Assembly: GCF_033441515.1 (NCBI RefSeq)
Contig: NZ_JAWQJT010000001.1
Coordinates: forward strand, 868,001-932,000
Origin: Amycolatopsis solani
Lineage (GTDB): Bacteria; Actinomycetota; Actinomycetes; Mycobacteriales; Pseudonocardiaceae
Length of the DNA: 64,000 bases
Reading direction: 5' to 3'
Part shown: one piece after another, positions 7,296 through 14,565 of the stretch
How positions within the stretch are numbered: position 1 is the stretch's first letter
Layout: every line of letters starts with the position of its first letter
The notes under the pieces: model-generated
Seen by the model: the letters and a program-made list of their open reading frames with translations, nothing else
Told to the model about the DNA's origin: nothing
The model's database searches: none
Translations under genes and position numbers: made by a program

Positions 7296-8339
7296 ATGCC
7301 CGGTCGGCTCAAGAAGTTCGACGATTTCTTCCAGCGCAAAGCCGCGGAAGGCGGCAACGTCGTCGCCATGGCCAGGATGGGCTCGGCCATGCGCGAACGC
7401 GGGGAGCTCGCCGAGGCGGAGTCCTGGTACCGGAAGGCCGCCATGGGCGGCGACCGCGTCTCGATGACGTCGCTCGCCCACCTGCTGGCCGAGCGCGGCG
7501 CCCAGGAAGAGGCCGAACGCTGGTACCACGAAGCGGCGCTGGCCGGTGACCCCCACGGGATGCTGAACCTCGCCCGCTCCTACGAGCGGCAGGGCAAGCG
7601 CGAAGAGGCCCAGCACTGGTACGGCGAGGCGGCCCGCACCGGCGACCTGCCCTCGATCGCCGCGCTCGGGCGCCTGCTCCGCGAACAGGGCCGGGGCGAG
7701 GAGGCCGAGTCGTGGCTGCGGCAGGCCGCCGACGCCGGCACCACCAGCGCGATGATCGACCTCGGCATCGTGCTGCGCGACCGCGGCCAGGCCGCGGAAG
7801 CCGCCCGCTGGTGGCGCTCGGCCGCGCAGGCCGGCGACCTCGCCGCCACCTGCCAGCTCGGCAGGCAGGCCGAACGGCTCGGCAGGCCGGCGGACGCCGA
7901 GTCGTGGTACCGCCAGGGCGCGACCGGCGGCCACGGCGAGGCGATCGTCCGCCTCGGCCTGCTCCTGCACCGCCGCGGCGACCTCGAAGAAGCGGAGAGC
8001 TGGTACCTCGACGCCGCCGAACGCGGCGACCCGGCGGCGATGACGAACCTCGGCGTGCTGGCCCGCAACCGCGGCGACGAGGGCGAGGCCGCCGCTTGGT
8101 ACCGCAAGGCCGCCGAGTACGGCAGCGTCCCGGCGCTCACCAACCTCGGCCACCTCGCCGAGCACCGCGAGGACTTCGCGGAGGCCGAGCAGTGGTTTCG
8201 CCGCGCGGCCCAGACGGGCGACGTCCAGGGCATGCTGAGCCTGGCGCGGATGCTGCGCTCGCGCGGCGCCGGTCATGAGGCGGAACAGTGGCTCGCCCGG
8301 GCGGAGCACCTGCAGGACGACCGCGAGCACCACGTCTGA
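7296..8339 (+). CDS. Sel1-like/tetratricopeptide repeat protein
   Basis: A 347-residue protein made almost entirely of about nine tandem Sel1-type repeats of about 36 residues, each with the pattern G-x3-A-x2-L-G-x3-R-G-x4-A-E-x-W-Y-x2-A-A (for example EEAERWYHEAALAGDP and EEAQHWYGEAARTGDL). Such alpha-helical solenoids bind partner proteins; no catalytic domain, signal peptide or membrane segment is seen, so it is probably a cytoplasmic scaffold. The ATG at 7296 is preceded by a GGAGGGAG ribosome site; an upstream ATG gives a non-conserved extension. Its partner is unknown. It lies just before the hydrogenase operon but has its own 133-base gap, so I do not count it as part of that operon. 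Confidence 0.9.
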   Translation: MPGRLKKFDDFFQRKAAEGGNVVAMARMGSAMRERGELAEAESWYRKAAMGGDRVSMTSLAHLLAERGAQEEAERWYHEAALAGDPHGMLNLARSYERQGKREEAQHWYGEAARTGDLPSIAALGRLLREQGRGEEAESWLRQAADAGTTSAMIDLGIVLRDRGQAAEAARWWRSAAQAGDLAATCQLGRQAERLGRPADAESWYRQGATGGHGEAIVRLGLLLHRRGDLEEAESWYLDAAERGDPAAMTNLGVLARNRGDEGEAAAWYRKAAEYGSVPALTNLGHLAEHREDFAEAEQWFRRAAQTGDVQGMLSLARMLRSRGAGHEAEQWLARAEHLQDDREHHV

Positions 8340-8472
8340 CCGGCTGTTCAGGTGGGCCGGTCACTCTCCGCGGCGTAGTACCGGCCCCCATCGATCTATT
8401 GTGTGATCCAACTCACAGCTCTAGCCTGAGTGGGCTCCCACCGCCGAGCAGCTGCCCCGAGGAAGTGCCGCG

Positions 8473-9093
8473 ATGTCGTGGTCACCGAATCACCCGGACT
8501 CCGTCGACGCCCTCTTCGAGCGACGGACGGCGCCTGTGCTCGCCCTGGCCGACGACGCCAGGACGGTGGCGGCCGCGTGCCACGGCATGGCCCGGCGCTT
8601 CCACCGCGGCGGCAAGCTCGTGGTCTTCGGCAACGGCGGCCCCAGCACCGACGCCCAGCACGTCGCGGTCGAGTTCGTCCACCCGGTGATCGTCGGCAAG
8701 CGCGCGCTCCCGGCGCTCTCGCTGACCGCCGACGTCGCGACGGTCACCGGCGTCGCCGCCCGCGCCGGCCTCGAGGACGTCTTCGCCCACCAGCTGCGGA
8801 TCATCGGCGACCCGGCCGACATCGCGCTGGGCATCTCCACCGACGGTGCCTGCGCCAACGTCCGGCGCGCCCTGGAGACCGCCCGCGACTCCGGCATGCT
8901 CACCGTCGCATTGACCGGCGGCGACGGCGGGGCGATCGCCGCGACGACCGGGCTCGACCACGTCCTCGTCGCCCGCTCGACCGACCCGCGCGTGGTCAAG
9001 GAGGTCCACGTGACCACCTACCACGTGCTGTGGGAACTGGTGCACGTCTTCTTCGAACACCCCGGCGTACTGGCCCCGGAGGTGGCGTCGTGA
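8473..9093 (+). CDS. SIS-domain sugar-phosphate isomerase-like protein 1 (GmhA-like)
   Basis: A 206-residue SIS-domain protein opening the hydrogenase gene set. FGNGGPSTDAQHVAVEFVHP at about residues 56-75 matches the phosphosugar-binding loop of GmhA-type phosphoheptose isomerases, and DIALGISTDGACANV is the second SIS loop. Two GmhA-like proteins sit in the known group 1h hydrogenase loci of Streptomyces, so this is part of a conserved package, but no role in hydrogenase assembly has been shown to my knowledge. The following HypC-like gene starts on its GTGA overlap. It is about a third identical by eye to the second SIS protein at 9343. Confidence 0.9.
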   Translation: MSWSPNHPDSVDALFERRTAPVLALADDARTVAAACHGMARRFHRGGKLVVFGNGGPSTDAQHVAVEFVHPVIVGKRALPALSLTADVATVTGVAARAGLEDVFAHQLRIIGDPADIALGISTDGACANVRRALETARDSGMLTVALTGGDGGAIAATTGLDHVLVARSTDPRVVKEVHVTTYHVLWELVHVFFEHPGVLAPEVAS

Positions 9094-9326
9094 GCGCCCG
9101 TGACGCCGACAGAGGTCCCGGCCCCGTCTGCCACGACGGGGTGTGCATCACCTGCTCCGACACCGCGGTCGAAGTGACCGTGGTCGAGCTCCTCGAGCAC
9201 GAGCTCGCTGTCGTGGACACCGGATCCACGCGGGAAGAGGTCAGTGTGGCACTGGTCGAGGCCCGCGTCGGCGACCGCGTCCTCGTGCACGCCGGGGAAG
9301 CCATCGCACGCTTGGGAGTGTCTTAG
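9090..9326 (+). CDS. HypC/HupF-like small hydrogenase accessory protein, without the N-terminal Cys
   Basis: A 78-residue protein. The C-terminal half (VARVGDRVLVHAGEAIARL-like segment) is the HypC beta-barrel signature. Unlike true HypC, it does not begin Met-Cys: instead two cysteines lie in VCITCSDT at about residues 19-22, after a CHDG. HypC uses Cys2 to carry the Fe(CN)2CO unit with HypD, so this version probably has a different task. A canonical HypC is encoded separately at 16178. The gene overlaps the first SIS gene by four bases and is followed by the second SIS gene after 16 bases. Confidence 0.83.
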   Translation: MSARDADRGPGPVCHDGVCITCSDTAVEVTVVELLEHELAVVDTGSTREEVSVALVEARVGDRVLVHAGEAIARLGVS

Positions 9327-9342
9327 CCGCGGGAGAACCGTG

Positions 9343-10029
9343 ATGACGCGGGAACGCCCCGTCGCCGACGGTCTCGAAGCGCTGTACCCGTTCCTGTATT
9401 CGGGTGCCGGTGACGTCGAGGCCGTGTTGCGCCAGGTCGAGCAGTCCACTGTGGACAAGGTGCGCGAGATCGTCGCCCTGCGCGGCGACGTCCTCGCGGC
9501 CGACCGCGACCGGTTGTTCGCGTGTGCCCAGGACGTGGCGCGCGCGTTCGGCGGTGGCGGCCGGCTGCTCGCCTTCGGCAACGGCGGCAGCTCGACCGAC
9601 GCCCAGGACCTCGCCAGCCTGTTCCTCAGCCCGGCGGGCGACGCGAAGCCGTTGCCCGCCTTCGGGTTGACGAACGACATCGCGGTGGTGACCGCCCTGT
9701 CCAACGACATCGGGTTCGACGTCGTGTTCGCCCGGCAGATCGCCGCGTTCGGGCGGCCCGGCGACATCGCGGTGGGCCTGTCCACCAGCGGGAACTCCGC
9801 GAACCTGGTGCGAGCCTTCGACGAAGCCGCCCGGCGGGGCATGGTGACCGTCGGCATCGCCGGCTACGACGGCGGGAAGATGGCCGAGCTGGACAGCATC
9901 GACCACCTCTTCGTCGTCCCGTCCCCGTCCGTGCACCGCATCCAGGAAGCCCAGACGACCCTCTACCACGCGCTGTGGGAGCTGACCCTCGGCGCGCTCG
10001 ACGACCTCGCCAGGGGTGATCAGCCGTGA
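9343..10029 (+). CDS. SIS-domain sugar-phosphate isomerase-like protein 2 (GmhA-like)
   Basis: A 228-residue protein with the same core loop as SIS protein 1 (FGNGGSSTDAQDLASLF at about residues 83-99) and a DIAVGLSTSGNSANLV second loop, which matches classical GmhA better than its partner, whose loop reads STDGAC. It carries about 30 extra N-terminal residues. The ATG at 9343 is used; the GTG codon just before it is an alternative. Its stop lies inside the GTGA overlap with the hydrogenase small-subunit gene, so expression is coupled to the hydrogenase. A heptose pathway is not evident nearby, so the ligand remains unknown. Confidence 0.9.
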   Translation: MTRERPVADGLEALYPFLYSGAGDVEAVLRQVEQSTVDKVREIVALRGDVLAADRDRLFACAQDVARAFGGGGRLLAFGNGGSSTDAQDLASLFLSPAGDAKPLPAFGLTNDIAVVTALSNDIGFDVVFARQIAAFGRPGDIAVGLSTSGNSANLVRAFDEAARRGMVTVGIAGYDGGKMAELDSIDHLFVVPSPSVHRIQEAQTTLYHALWELTLGALDDLARGDQP

Positions 10030-11084
10030 CGCACGCCGCAGAACAGACCGAAGAACAGCCCATCCACATCCTCTGGATCAACGCGGGCCTCTCGTGCGAC
10101 GGCGACTCCGTCGCACTCACCGCCGCCACGCAACCGAGCATCGAGGAAATCGTCCTCGGCGCTTTGCCCGGCTTGCCCAAGATCGCGGTCCACTGGCCAT
10201 TGATCGACTTCGAATGCGGCCCCGACAAGGGGGCCGACACGTTCATCGAATGGTTCTACAAAGCCGATCGCGGCGAACTGGAGCCGTTCGTCCTGGTCGT
10301 CGAGGGCTCGATCCCGAACGAGGCGATCAAGGAGGAGGGCTACTGGTGCGGGTTCGGGAACAACCCCGAGACCGGCCAGCCGATGACGACCAGCGAGTGG
10401 CTGGACCGCCTGGCGCCCAAGGCGCTGGCCGTGCTCGCCGCGGGCACCTGCGCGACCTACGGCGGCATCCACGCGATGGAGGGCAACCCGACCGGCGCCA
10501 TGGGCGTGCCGGACTACCTCGGCTGGGACTGGAAGTCCGGGGCCGGCATCCCGATCGTCTGCGTGCCCGGCTGCCCGACCCACCCGGACAACCTGTCCGA
10601 GACCATCACCTACCTGCTCTACCAGGCCGCCGGGCAGGCGCCGATGATCCCGCTCGACGACCACCTGCGGCCGCAGTGGCTCTTCGGCGCGACCGTGCAC
10701 GAGGGCTGCGACCGTGGCGGCTACTACGAGGAAGGCGAGTTCGCCACGGAGTACGGCTCGCCGAAGTGCCTGGTCAAGCTGGGCTGCTGGGGCCCGGTCG
10801 TGAAGTGCAACGTGCCGAAGCGCGGCTGGATCAACGGCGTCGGCGGCTGCCCGAACGTCGGCGGCATCTGCATCGGCTGCACGATGCCGGGCTTCCCGGA
10901 CAAGTTCATGCCGTTCATGGACGAGCCGCCGGGCGCGCAGGTGTCATCGCTGGCCAGCGGCGCGTACGGGTCGGTGATCCGGCGGCTGCGGAAGATCACC
11001 GAGCGCAAGCTCGACAAAGAGCCCAAGTGGCGGCACCGGGGCAAGAAGCTCGACACCGGCTACCAGGCGGGGGCGCGGTCATGA
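10026..11084 (+). CDS. hhyS: [NiFe] hydrogenase small subunit, group 1h (actinobacterial-type, high-affinity)
   Basis: A 352-residue electron-transfer subunit with three Fe-S cluster sites. At the proximal cluster the usual CxGC is CDGD (Cys24, Asp27), which matches the group 1h enzyme of Cupriavidus necator, where three Cys and one Asp ligate the cluster. Further ligands are visible in GTCATYGG and PGCPTHPD; the medial and distal clusters use HEGCDRGGY, KLGCWGPVVKCN, GGCPN and GICIGC. There is no twin-arginine signal, so the enzyme is likely assembled in the cytoplasm. It would oxidise H2 at trace levels and feed electrons to respiration. Translation is coupled to the genes on both sides by four-base overlaps. 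Confidence 0.96.
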   Translation: MTHAAEQTEEQPIHILWINAGLSCDGDSVALTAATQPSIEEIVLGALPGLPKIAVHWPLIDFECGPDKGADTFIEWFYKADRGELEPFVLVVEGSIPNEAIKEEGYWCGFGNNPETGQPMTTSEWLDRLAPKALAVLAAGTCATYGGIHAMEGNPTGAMGVPDYLGWDWKSGAGIPIVCVPGCPTHPDNLSETITYLLYQAAGQAPMIPLDDHLRPQWLFGATVHEGCDRGGYYEEGEFATEYGSPKCLVKLGCWGPVVKCNVPKRGWINGVGGCPNVGGICIGCTMPGFPDKFMPFMDEPPGAQVSSLASGAYGSVIRRLRKITERKLDKEPKWRHRGKKLDTGYQAGARS

Positions 11085-12856
11085 CCGAGATGAAGGAAAA
11101 AACCGGCCTCGTCGAGATGGCGTGGGACCCGATCACCCGGATCGTCGGCAGCCTCGGGATCTACACGAAGATCGACTGGGCGCAGAAGAAGGTCGTCGAG
11201 TGCCACAGCACGTCGTCGGTCTTCCGCGGCTACAGCATCTTCATGAAGGGCAAGGACCCGCGCGACGCGCACTTCATCACCAGCCGGATCTGCGGGATCT
11301 GCGGCGACAACCACGCGACGTGCTCGGTCTACAACCAGAACATGGCCTACGGCGTCCGCCCGCCGCACCTCGGCGAGTGGATCATCAACCTCGGCGAGGC
11401 CGCCGAATACATGTTCGACCACAACATCTTCCAGGAGAACCTGGTCGGGGTCGACTACTGCGAGAAGATGGTCGCCGAGACCAACCCCGGCGTCCTCGAG
11501 CTGGCGAACCGCACCGAGGCACCGCACGCGGGCGACCACGGCTACCGCACCATCGGCGACATCATGCGCTCGCTGAACCCGCTCGAAGGCGAGTTCTACC
11601 GCGAAGCCCTGCAGGTGTCGCGCAGCACGCGCGAGATGTTCTGCCTGATGGAGGGCAGGCACGTCCACCCGTCCACGTTGTACCCCGGTGGCGTCGGCAC
11701 GGTCGCCACCGTGCAGCTGTTCACCGACTACCTGACCCGGCTCATGCGGTACGTCGAGTTCATGAAGCGCTGCCTGCCGATGCACGACGACCTCTTCGAC
11801 TTCTTCTACGAAGCCCTCCCCGGCTACGAAGAGGTCGGACGGCGGCGCGTCCTGCTCGGCTGCTGGGGCAGCCTCAACGATCCCGAGCACTGCGACTTCA
11901 CCTACGAGAACATGGAAGCCTGGGGCCGCAAGATGTTCGTGACGCCGGGCGTGGTCGTCGACGGCAAGCTCGTCACGACCAGCCTGGTCGACATCAACCT
12001 CGGGATCCGGATCCTGCTCGGCAGCTCCTTCTACGAGGACTGGACCGACCAGCCGATGTTCGTCACGAAGGATCCGCTGGGCAACCCGGTCGACCAGCGC
12101 CACCCGTGGAACCAGCACACCATCCCGCGTCCGGCGAAGCGGGACTTCGACAGCAAGTACTCGTGGACCATGTCGCCGCGCTGGTTCGACGGCACGGACC
12201 ACCTCGCCCTCGACACCGGCGGCGGCCCGATCGCCCGGCTGTGGGTGACCGCGCTGGCCGGGCTCGTCGACACGCCGTACCTGAAGTCGACCGGCCACAG
12301 CGTCGTGATCAACCTGCCGCGCACGGCGACCAAGCCCGAGGTCACCTTCGAGTGGAAGATCCCGCAGTGGAGCAACGCGCTCGAACGCAACCGCGCCCGG
12401 ACGTACTTCCAGGCGTACTCGGCCGCGCTGGCGCTGCACTTCGCCGACCAGGCCCTCGGTGAGGTCCGCAAGGGCAACACCAAGACGTGGGCGCCGTTCA
12501 AGGTCCCCGACGAGGGCGTGAGCTGCGGCTTCACCGAGGCGGTCCGCGGGGTGCTCTCGCACCACATGGTGATCAAGGGCGGCAAGATCGCGAACTACCA
12601 CCCGTACCCGCCGACGCCGTGGAACGGCAGCGTGCGCGACAGCTTCGGCACGCCCGGGCCGTACGAGGACGCCGTGCAGAACACGCCGATCTTCGAGGAG
12701 AACACGCAGGAGAACTTCAAGGGCATCGACATCATGCGCGCGGTCCGCAGCTTCGACCCGTGCCTGCCGTGCGGCGTCCACATGTACACCGGCAAGGGCA
12801 AGGTCCTGGAACGGCTGCACACCCCGCACGCGTTCGGCGGGGAGCTCGGCGGATGA
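11081..12856 (+). CDS. hhyL: [NiFe] hydrogenase large subunit, group 1h
   Basis: A 591-residue catalytic subunit carrying the NiFe(CN)2CO site. The N-terminal ligand motif is RICGICGDNH (residues 69-78) and the C-terminal one is DPCLPCGVH (residues 559-567). A 24-residue tail after His567 is the peptide expected to be removed by the maturation protease encoded at 15689. The sequence between the motifs follows the group 1h/5 pattern found in Streptomyces, mycobacteria and C. necator. The enzyme splits atmospheric or soil H2 and supports persistence when carbon is scarce. Its start overlaps hhyS (ATGA) and its stop overlaps the NifU-like gene. Confidence 0.96.
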   Translation: MTEMKEKTGLVEMAWDPITRIVGSLGIYTKIDWAQKKVVECHSTSSVFRGYSIFMKGKDPRDAHFITSRICGICGDNHATCSVYNQNMAYGVRPPHLGEWIINLGEAAEYMFDHNIFQENLVGVDYCEKMVAETNPGVLELANRTEAPHAGDHGYRTIGDIMRSLNPLEGEFYREALQVSRSTREMFCLMEGRHVHPSTLYPGGVGTVATVQLFTDYLTRLMRYVEFMKRCLPMHDDLFDFFYEALPGYEEVGRRRVLLGCWGSLNDPEHCDFTYENMEAWGRKMFVTPGVVVDGKLVTTSLVDINLGIRILLGSSFYEDWTDQPMFVTKDPLGNPVDQRHPWNQHTIPRPAKRDFDSKYSWTMSPRWFDGTDHLALDTGGGPIARLWVTALAGLVDTPYLKSTGHSVVINLPRTATKPEVTFEWKIPQWSNALERNRARTYFQAYSAALALHFADQALGEVRKGNTKTWAPFKVPDEGVSCGFTEAVRGVLSHHMVIKGGKIANYHPYPPTPWNGSVRDSFGTPGPYEDAVQNTPIFEENTQENFKGIDIMRAVRSFDPCLPCGVHMYTGKGKVLERLHTPHAFGGELGG

Positions 12857-13359
12857 CCGGCGTCGACCAGGTCGGCGCGCGCATCGAGCAGCTGCTGGGC
12901 GAGTTCGGCGGGAAGGACGCCGAGCTCGCCGAGGACCTCGTCCACACGCTGCTCGAGTTCTACGGCGCCGGCCTGGCCCGGATCGTCGAGCTCGCCGGCC
13001 CGCCCTTGCTGGACCGCCTGGCCGAGGACGACCTCGTCCGCGGCCTGCTCGTGCTGCACGACCTGCACCCGCGGTCGACGTACGAGCGGGTCGCCGAGGC
13101 ACTCGACAAGGTCCGGCCGTACCTCGGCTCGCACGCCGGGGACGTCGAGTTCGCCGGGATCGACGACGGCGTCCTGCGGCTGCGGCTGCGGGGTTCGTGC
13201 GACGGCTGCCCGTCCTCGGCGGTCACCGCGAAGCACGCCATCGAGCGCGTGGTCCGGGAAGCGGCGCCGGAGATCTCCGACGTCGTCGTCGAAGGGGTGG
13301 TGGATGCCGCTCCGGCCGGGCGGCCGCTGCTGCCCCTGTGTCCGGTGGAGGTCTCGTGA
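12853..13359 (+). CDS. NifU-like C-terminal-domain protein of the hydrogenase operon
   Basis: A 168-residue protein with two parts. Residues about 1-85 are helical and not recognised; residues about 85-160 resemble the NifU C-terminal domain (VRPYLGSHAGDVEF, then LRGSCDGCPSSAVTAKHAIE). The CDGC motif can carry a transient 4Fe-4S cluster, so a likely role is cluster delivery to HhyS or electron transfer from it. Such a gene is a standard member of group 1h operons, and a matching gene follows hhyL in streptomycetes. Both ends overlap neighbours by four bases. Confidence 0.85.
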   Translation: MTGVDQVGARIEQLLGEFGGKDAELAEDLVHTLLEFYGAGLARIVELAGPPLLDRLAEDDLVRGLLVLHDLHPRSTYERVAEALDKVRPYLGSHAGDVEFAGIDDGVLRLRLRGSCDGCPSSAVTAKHAIERVVREAAPEISDVVVEGVVDAAPAGRPLLPLCPVEVS

Positions 13360-13943
13360 CCGGTGGCCTGCGCAGGTTCCGCACGCCCGCCCGGCGCGCC
13401 GCGCCGGGTGAGAAGTGCGAGATGTGCGCGGAACCGGTCGGCGCGGAGCACGGGCACGTCATCGACCTCGAATCCCGGACCATCCTGTGCACCTGCCGGG
13501 GCTGTTACCTGCTCTTCACCCACCGCGGCGCGGGCGGGAAGCGGCACCGGGCGGTGCCGGACCGGGTTCGGCACCTGCCCCGCTTCGGCCCCGGCCCGGC
13601 GCTGTGGGAGTCCGCCGGGATCCCGGTCAAGACGGCGTTCCTGTTCCGGAACTCGGTGCAGGACCGCACGGTCGCCTTCTACCCGAGCCCGGCGGGCGCG
13701 ACGGAGTCCCTGCTCCCGCTGGGCACCGGCGACGACCTGCTCGCCGACGTCGCCGACGACGTCGAAGCGCTGCTGGTGAACCAGCTCGAAGACGGTTTCG
13801 AGGCCTTCCTCGTGCCGATCGACGTCTGCTATGAGCTGGTCGGGCTGGTCCGCTCGACCTGGCGCGGTTTCGACGGCGGCACCGAAGCGCACGAGGCCAT
13901 CGACGGCTTCTTCGCCCGGCTGCGGGAGCGCGGCGATGGCTGA
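13356..13943 (+). CDS. DUF5947-type hydrogenase-associated protein with Cys-rich zinc or Fe-S site
   Basis: A 195-residue protein of unknown function that recurs in group 1h loci. Residues about 20-55 hold a metal-site pattern: CEMC, then HGHV, then CTCRGCYLLFTH. This looks like a treble-clef or Rieske-like ligand set, but I cannot choose between Zn and Fe-S. The rest is mixed alpha/beta with a conserved FRNSVQDRTVAFYPSPAGATE stretch and no membrane segment. The start is GTG at 13356, overlapping the NifU-like stop; it overlaps the next gene by eight bases. I infer a role in assembly or electron transfer from position only. Confidence 0.8.
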   Translation: MTGGLRRFRTPARRAAPGEKCEMCAEPVGAEHGHVIDLESRTILCTCRGCYLLFTHRGAGGKRHRAVPDRVRHLPRFGPGPALWESAGIPVKTAFLFRNSVQDRTVAFYPSPAGATESLLPLGTGDDLLADVADDVEALLVNQLEDGFEAFLVPIDVCYELVGLVRSTWRGFDGGTEAHEAIDGFFARLRERGDG

Positions 13944-14565
13944 GCTGACCTTCGACTGCGTCGACGTCCGGCCGCTGCGCTACGCCGCGTCCCCGACGCT
14001 GGCGTTCAGGCTGCGGATCTCCGAACTGAGCGGGCAGCCCGTCCACGCGATGGTGCTGCGCGTCCAGATCCGCATCGAGCCGCAGCGCCGCCGGTACGCC
14101 GACGGCGAGTCGGAGCTGCTCACCCACCTCTTCGGCGAGCGGTCACGGTGGGGCGAGACGCTGAAGCCGTTCCAGTTCGCGACCGTCTCGGTGACGGTGC
14201 CGGGGTTCAGCGGCGCCACCGAGGTCGACGCCGAGGTGCCGTGCACCTACGACCTCGAAGTCGCGGCCGGCAAGTACTTCCACGCGCTCTCCGAGGGCGT
14301 GGTGCCGATGGTGCTGCTGTTCAGCGGGACGGTGTTCGGCAAGGGCGGGCCGGGGTTCTGGGTCGAGCAGGTGCCGTGGCACACGCAGGCCGAGTGCCGG
14401 CTGCCGGTGGCCGTCTGGGACGAGCTGATGGCGCGGTACTTCCCGGACGTCGCGTGGCTCAAGCTGCCGCACCGGACGGTGGACGCGCTGCTCGAGTACC
14501 AGGCGCGGCACGCGATCCCGACCTGCGAAGCCGCCGTCGAGCAGTTGCTGGCCGGTGGACCGTGA
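13936..14565 (+). CDS. DUF6084-type hydrogenase-associated protein
   Basis: A 209-residue soluble protein of unknown function. It is rich in predicted beta strands (LAFRLRISELSGQPVHAMVL, then VQIRIEPQRRRY) with aromatic residues near WGETLKPFQF and FWVEQVPWHTQAECRLPVAVW. It has no signal peptide, membrane helix or Cys cluster. The family occurs with group 1h hydrogenases and its reading frame overlaps both neighbours, so its product is probably needed in fixed proportion to the structural subunits. It could be a chaperone-like or scaffold protein; this is inference from context. Confidence 0.78.
   Translation: MAELTFDCVDVRPLRYAASPTLAFRLRISELSGQPVHAMVLRVQIRIEPQRRRYADGESELLTHLFGERSRWGETLKPFQFATVSVTVPGFSGATEVDAEVPCTYDLEVAAGKYFHALSEGVVPMVLLFSGTVFGKGGPGFWVEQVPWHTQAECRLPVAVWDELMARYFPDVAWLKLPHRTVDALLEYQARHAIPTCEAAVEQLLAGGP

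Noticed and set aside
6432..8333. A minus-strand open reading frame of 633 codons
   Set aside because: It is antisense to the Sel1-repeat gene and mirrors its repeats; it also overlaps the HNH gene in another frame. No recognisable domain.
11060..13102. A 680-codon minus-strand reading frame across the hydrogenase genes
   Set aside because: It is antisense to hhyL and the NifU-like gene, which have strong family matches; the product is compositionally skewed.
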